12,402 nt of DNA from Candidatus Iainarchaeum sp. Lineage in GTDB: Archaea > Iainarchaeota > Iainarchaeia > JAADDC01. A model generated the notes under the pieces. It did not search any database, had not been told where the DNA came from, and was given only the letters and a program-made list of their open reading frames with translations. Positions 11,438 through 12,402 of this stretch are shown here, piece by piece. Location of the stretch: contig JAADDC010000060.1 of assembly GCA_013154145.1 (NCBI GenBank), positions 1-12,402 of the forward strand, read 5' to 3'. Both the position numbers and the translations under genes were made by a program. Every line of letters begins with the position of its first letter. Positions within the stretch are counted from its first letter, which is position 1.

Positions 11438-12402
11438 GAACTGGAAGGTGGTCCTGGCCATCGTAGCAGTCATCCTCGCCCTGGGAGTCATAACAGTCAA
11501 GGGACTAAAGCTGGGGACGGACTTCACGGGCGGCACGGTGCTCCTCTTCAAGTTTGACAGGCCCCTAAACCCCGACGAGATGAAGGAGGCCGTCACCATA
11601 CTCGAGAGACGGCTGAACTGGACGGGTCTCATGGACGTGTCCGTGAGGCCCTGGGGTGACCAGTACGTCTACGTGAGGATAGGGGACGTAGACCCGGAGC
11701 AGGTGAACTTCATCAAGCAAAGCGTCCTGAGGCAGGGGCGCTTCGAGGCGGTGGTGAAGGGTGAGGTTGCCCTGACGGGCAAGGACGTCATCGTCAAGGG
11801 AGAGTACAGCATCGTGCCGGATCACATAAACGGCGGCTACCGCTGGGAGGTGATGTTCCTCCTGACGGACGAGGGAGCCCGGCGCTTCTTTGGCACCCTC
11901 AAGAAGTACTGTACCATTGACTACTGTCCGGACAACTTCTTCTTCATAGACAGGCCCGTGGGGGCCCTCCTCATCGTTGACAGGAACATCTACGAGAGGG
12001 AGAAGGTCATACCGAGGGATGGCATGCTCCCCGCCGAGGACGGCGTTGACCTGAACGAACTACTCCTCAACGCCGGCGTGGAGCTCTACGTTTACGACGG
12101 AGAGTTGCCCGACATCAACGCCCAGAGGGTCATCATCCCCTCCACCCTCGAGTTCCTCAAGGATGAGATCAACGCGGACGTCATCGTGGTGCCCGTCAGG
12201 GAGAACAGAAGCTGGTTCTGGGACGCCACGAACCTCAGGGCCATCATCGGGGTTTCGCCGCAGCTGAGGGCCGACATCGTCTCCGCCCCCGAAGACAACC
12301 CCATCATCACACACAACCTCATGATCAGCGGCTGGGCCCCCACCAAGGAGGAGGCCCTCAAGCGGGTGGAAGAGATAAGGATCATACTTTCCTCGGGGGC
12401 GC
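11421..12402 (+). CDS. secD: Protein-export membrane protein SecD (3'-truncated by window edge)
   Basis: SecD is the larger partner of SecF in the export-driving complex. The frame runs open from GTG 11421 to the window end (327 codons visible; the C-terminal membrane domain lies beyond). An N-terminal membrane segment covers about residues 8-27, followed by LGTDFTGGT (31-39) and the large extracellular P1 domain. NPDEMKEAVTILERRLN (50-66) and FLLTDEGARRFF (146-157) are typical SecD P1 stretches, and IILSSGA (321-327) is the start of the conserved block before the second membrane segment. GTG is preceded by AGGTGA (11410-11415) at about 5 nt and lies inside the end of secF. Two cysteines, C164 and C169, sit in P1, which faces outward. 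Confidence 0.94.
   Translation, partial: MHPLLRNWKVVLAIVAVILALGVITVKGLKLGTDFTGGTVLLFKFDRPLNPDEMKEAVTILERRLNWTGLMDVSVRPWGDQYVYVRIGDVDPEQVNFIKQSVLRQGRFEAVVKGEVALTGKDVIVKGEYSIVPDHINGGYRWEVMFLLTDEGARRFFGTLKKYCTIDYCPDNFFFIDRPVGALLIVDRNIYEREKVIPRDGMLPAEDGVDLNELLLNAGVELYVYDGELPDINAQRVIIPSTLEFLKDEINADVIVVPVRENRSWFWDATNLRAIIGVSPQLRADIVSAPEDNPIITHNLMISGWAPTKEEALKRVEEIRIILSSGA

Noticed and set aside
1..12402. CRISPR arrays, insertion sequences, tRNA or rRNA genes, inteins
   Set aside because: I saw no regularly spaced repeats, transposase motifs, cloverleaf-like conserved T-arm segments or intein splice blocks. Almost all bases are accounted for by protein genes.

Overview
The window is archaeal. It holds the first two enzymes of archaeal ether-lipid synthesis (glycerol-1-phosphate dehydrogenase and geranylgeranylglyceryl-phosphate synthase), archaeal SRP54, Pus10 and TrmY, a UPF0147 protein, archaeal-type RtcA, SecF before SecD, and relatives of both subunits of the archaea-only D-family DNA polymerase. 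Start sites show Shine-Dalgarno sequences (GGTG/GGAGG types), many GTG starts and one TTG start, 4-base stop/start overlaps, and TATA-like boxes. Gene content fits a GC-rich euryarchaeal-grade lineage; I cannot name the genus. Coding density is almost complete: the longest non-coding gaps are 67 bp or less.

Layout. (1) Bases 1-3237, + strand: 3' part of SRP54, TrmY, Pus10 and a type-4 prepilin/preflagellin peptidase, packed with overlaps, so probably one operon. Pus10 makes pseudouridine 54 in tRNA and TrmY N1-methylates it, so two consecutive enzymes of the m1-psi-54 pathway sit side by side. (2) Bases 3200-6036, - strand: G1P dehydrogenase and GGGP synthase (ATGA overlap) followed by RtcA, which meets the peptidase gene tail to tail with a 38-bp overlap. 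(3) Bases 6095-10386, - strand: NOG1/OBG-like GTPase, UPF0147, a DP1-like protein and a DP2-like protein, overlapping head to tail. (4) Bases 10454-12402, + strand: secF and the 5' part of secD, divergent from the GTPase gene.

The notable part is region 3. The 439-aa and 593-aa proteins are collinear with DP1 and DP2 of polymerase D, but both look catalytically dead. The DP1-like protein has lost most phosphoesterase metal ligands (the GDVVDG, GNHD, HG and GHVH motifs are replaced). The DP2-like protein lacks the N-terminal ~300 residues or more of DP2 and has lost the NCDGDED catalytic aspartates. It keeps the C-terminal zinc finger corresponding to the DP1-binding part of DP2, and ends in a PCNA-box-like motif. 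Both reading frames are intact and translationally coupled. This looks like a maintained, non-catalytic PolD-like complex, comparable in logic to the inactive C-terminal half of Pol epsilon with its inactive B subunit. I do not know of a description of such a pair, but could not search. Homology here rests on remembered family sequences, not on a computed alignment.
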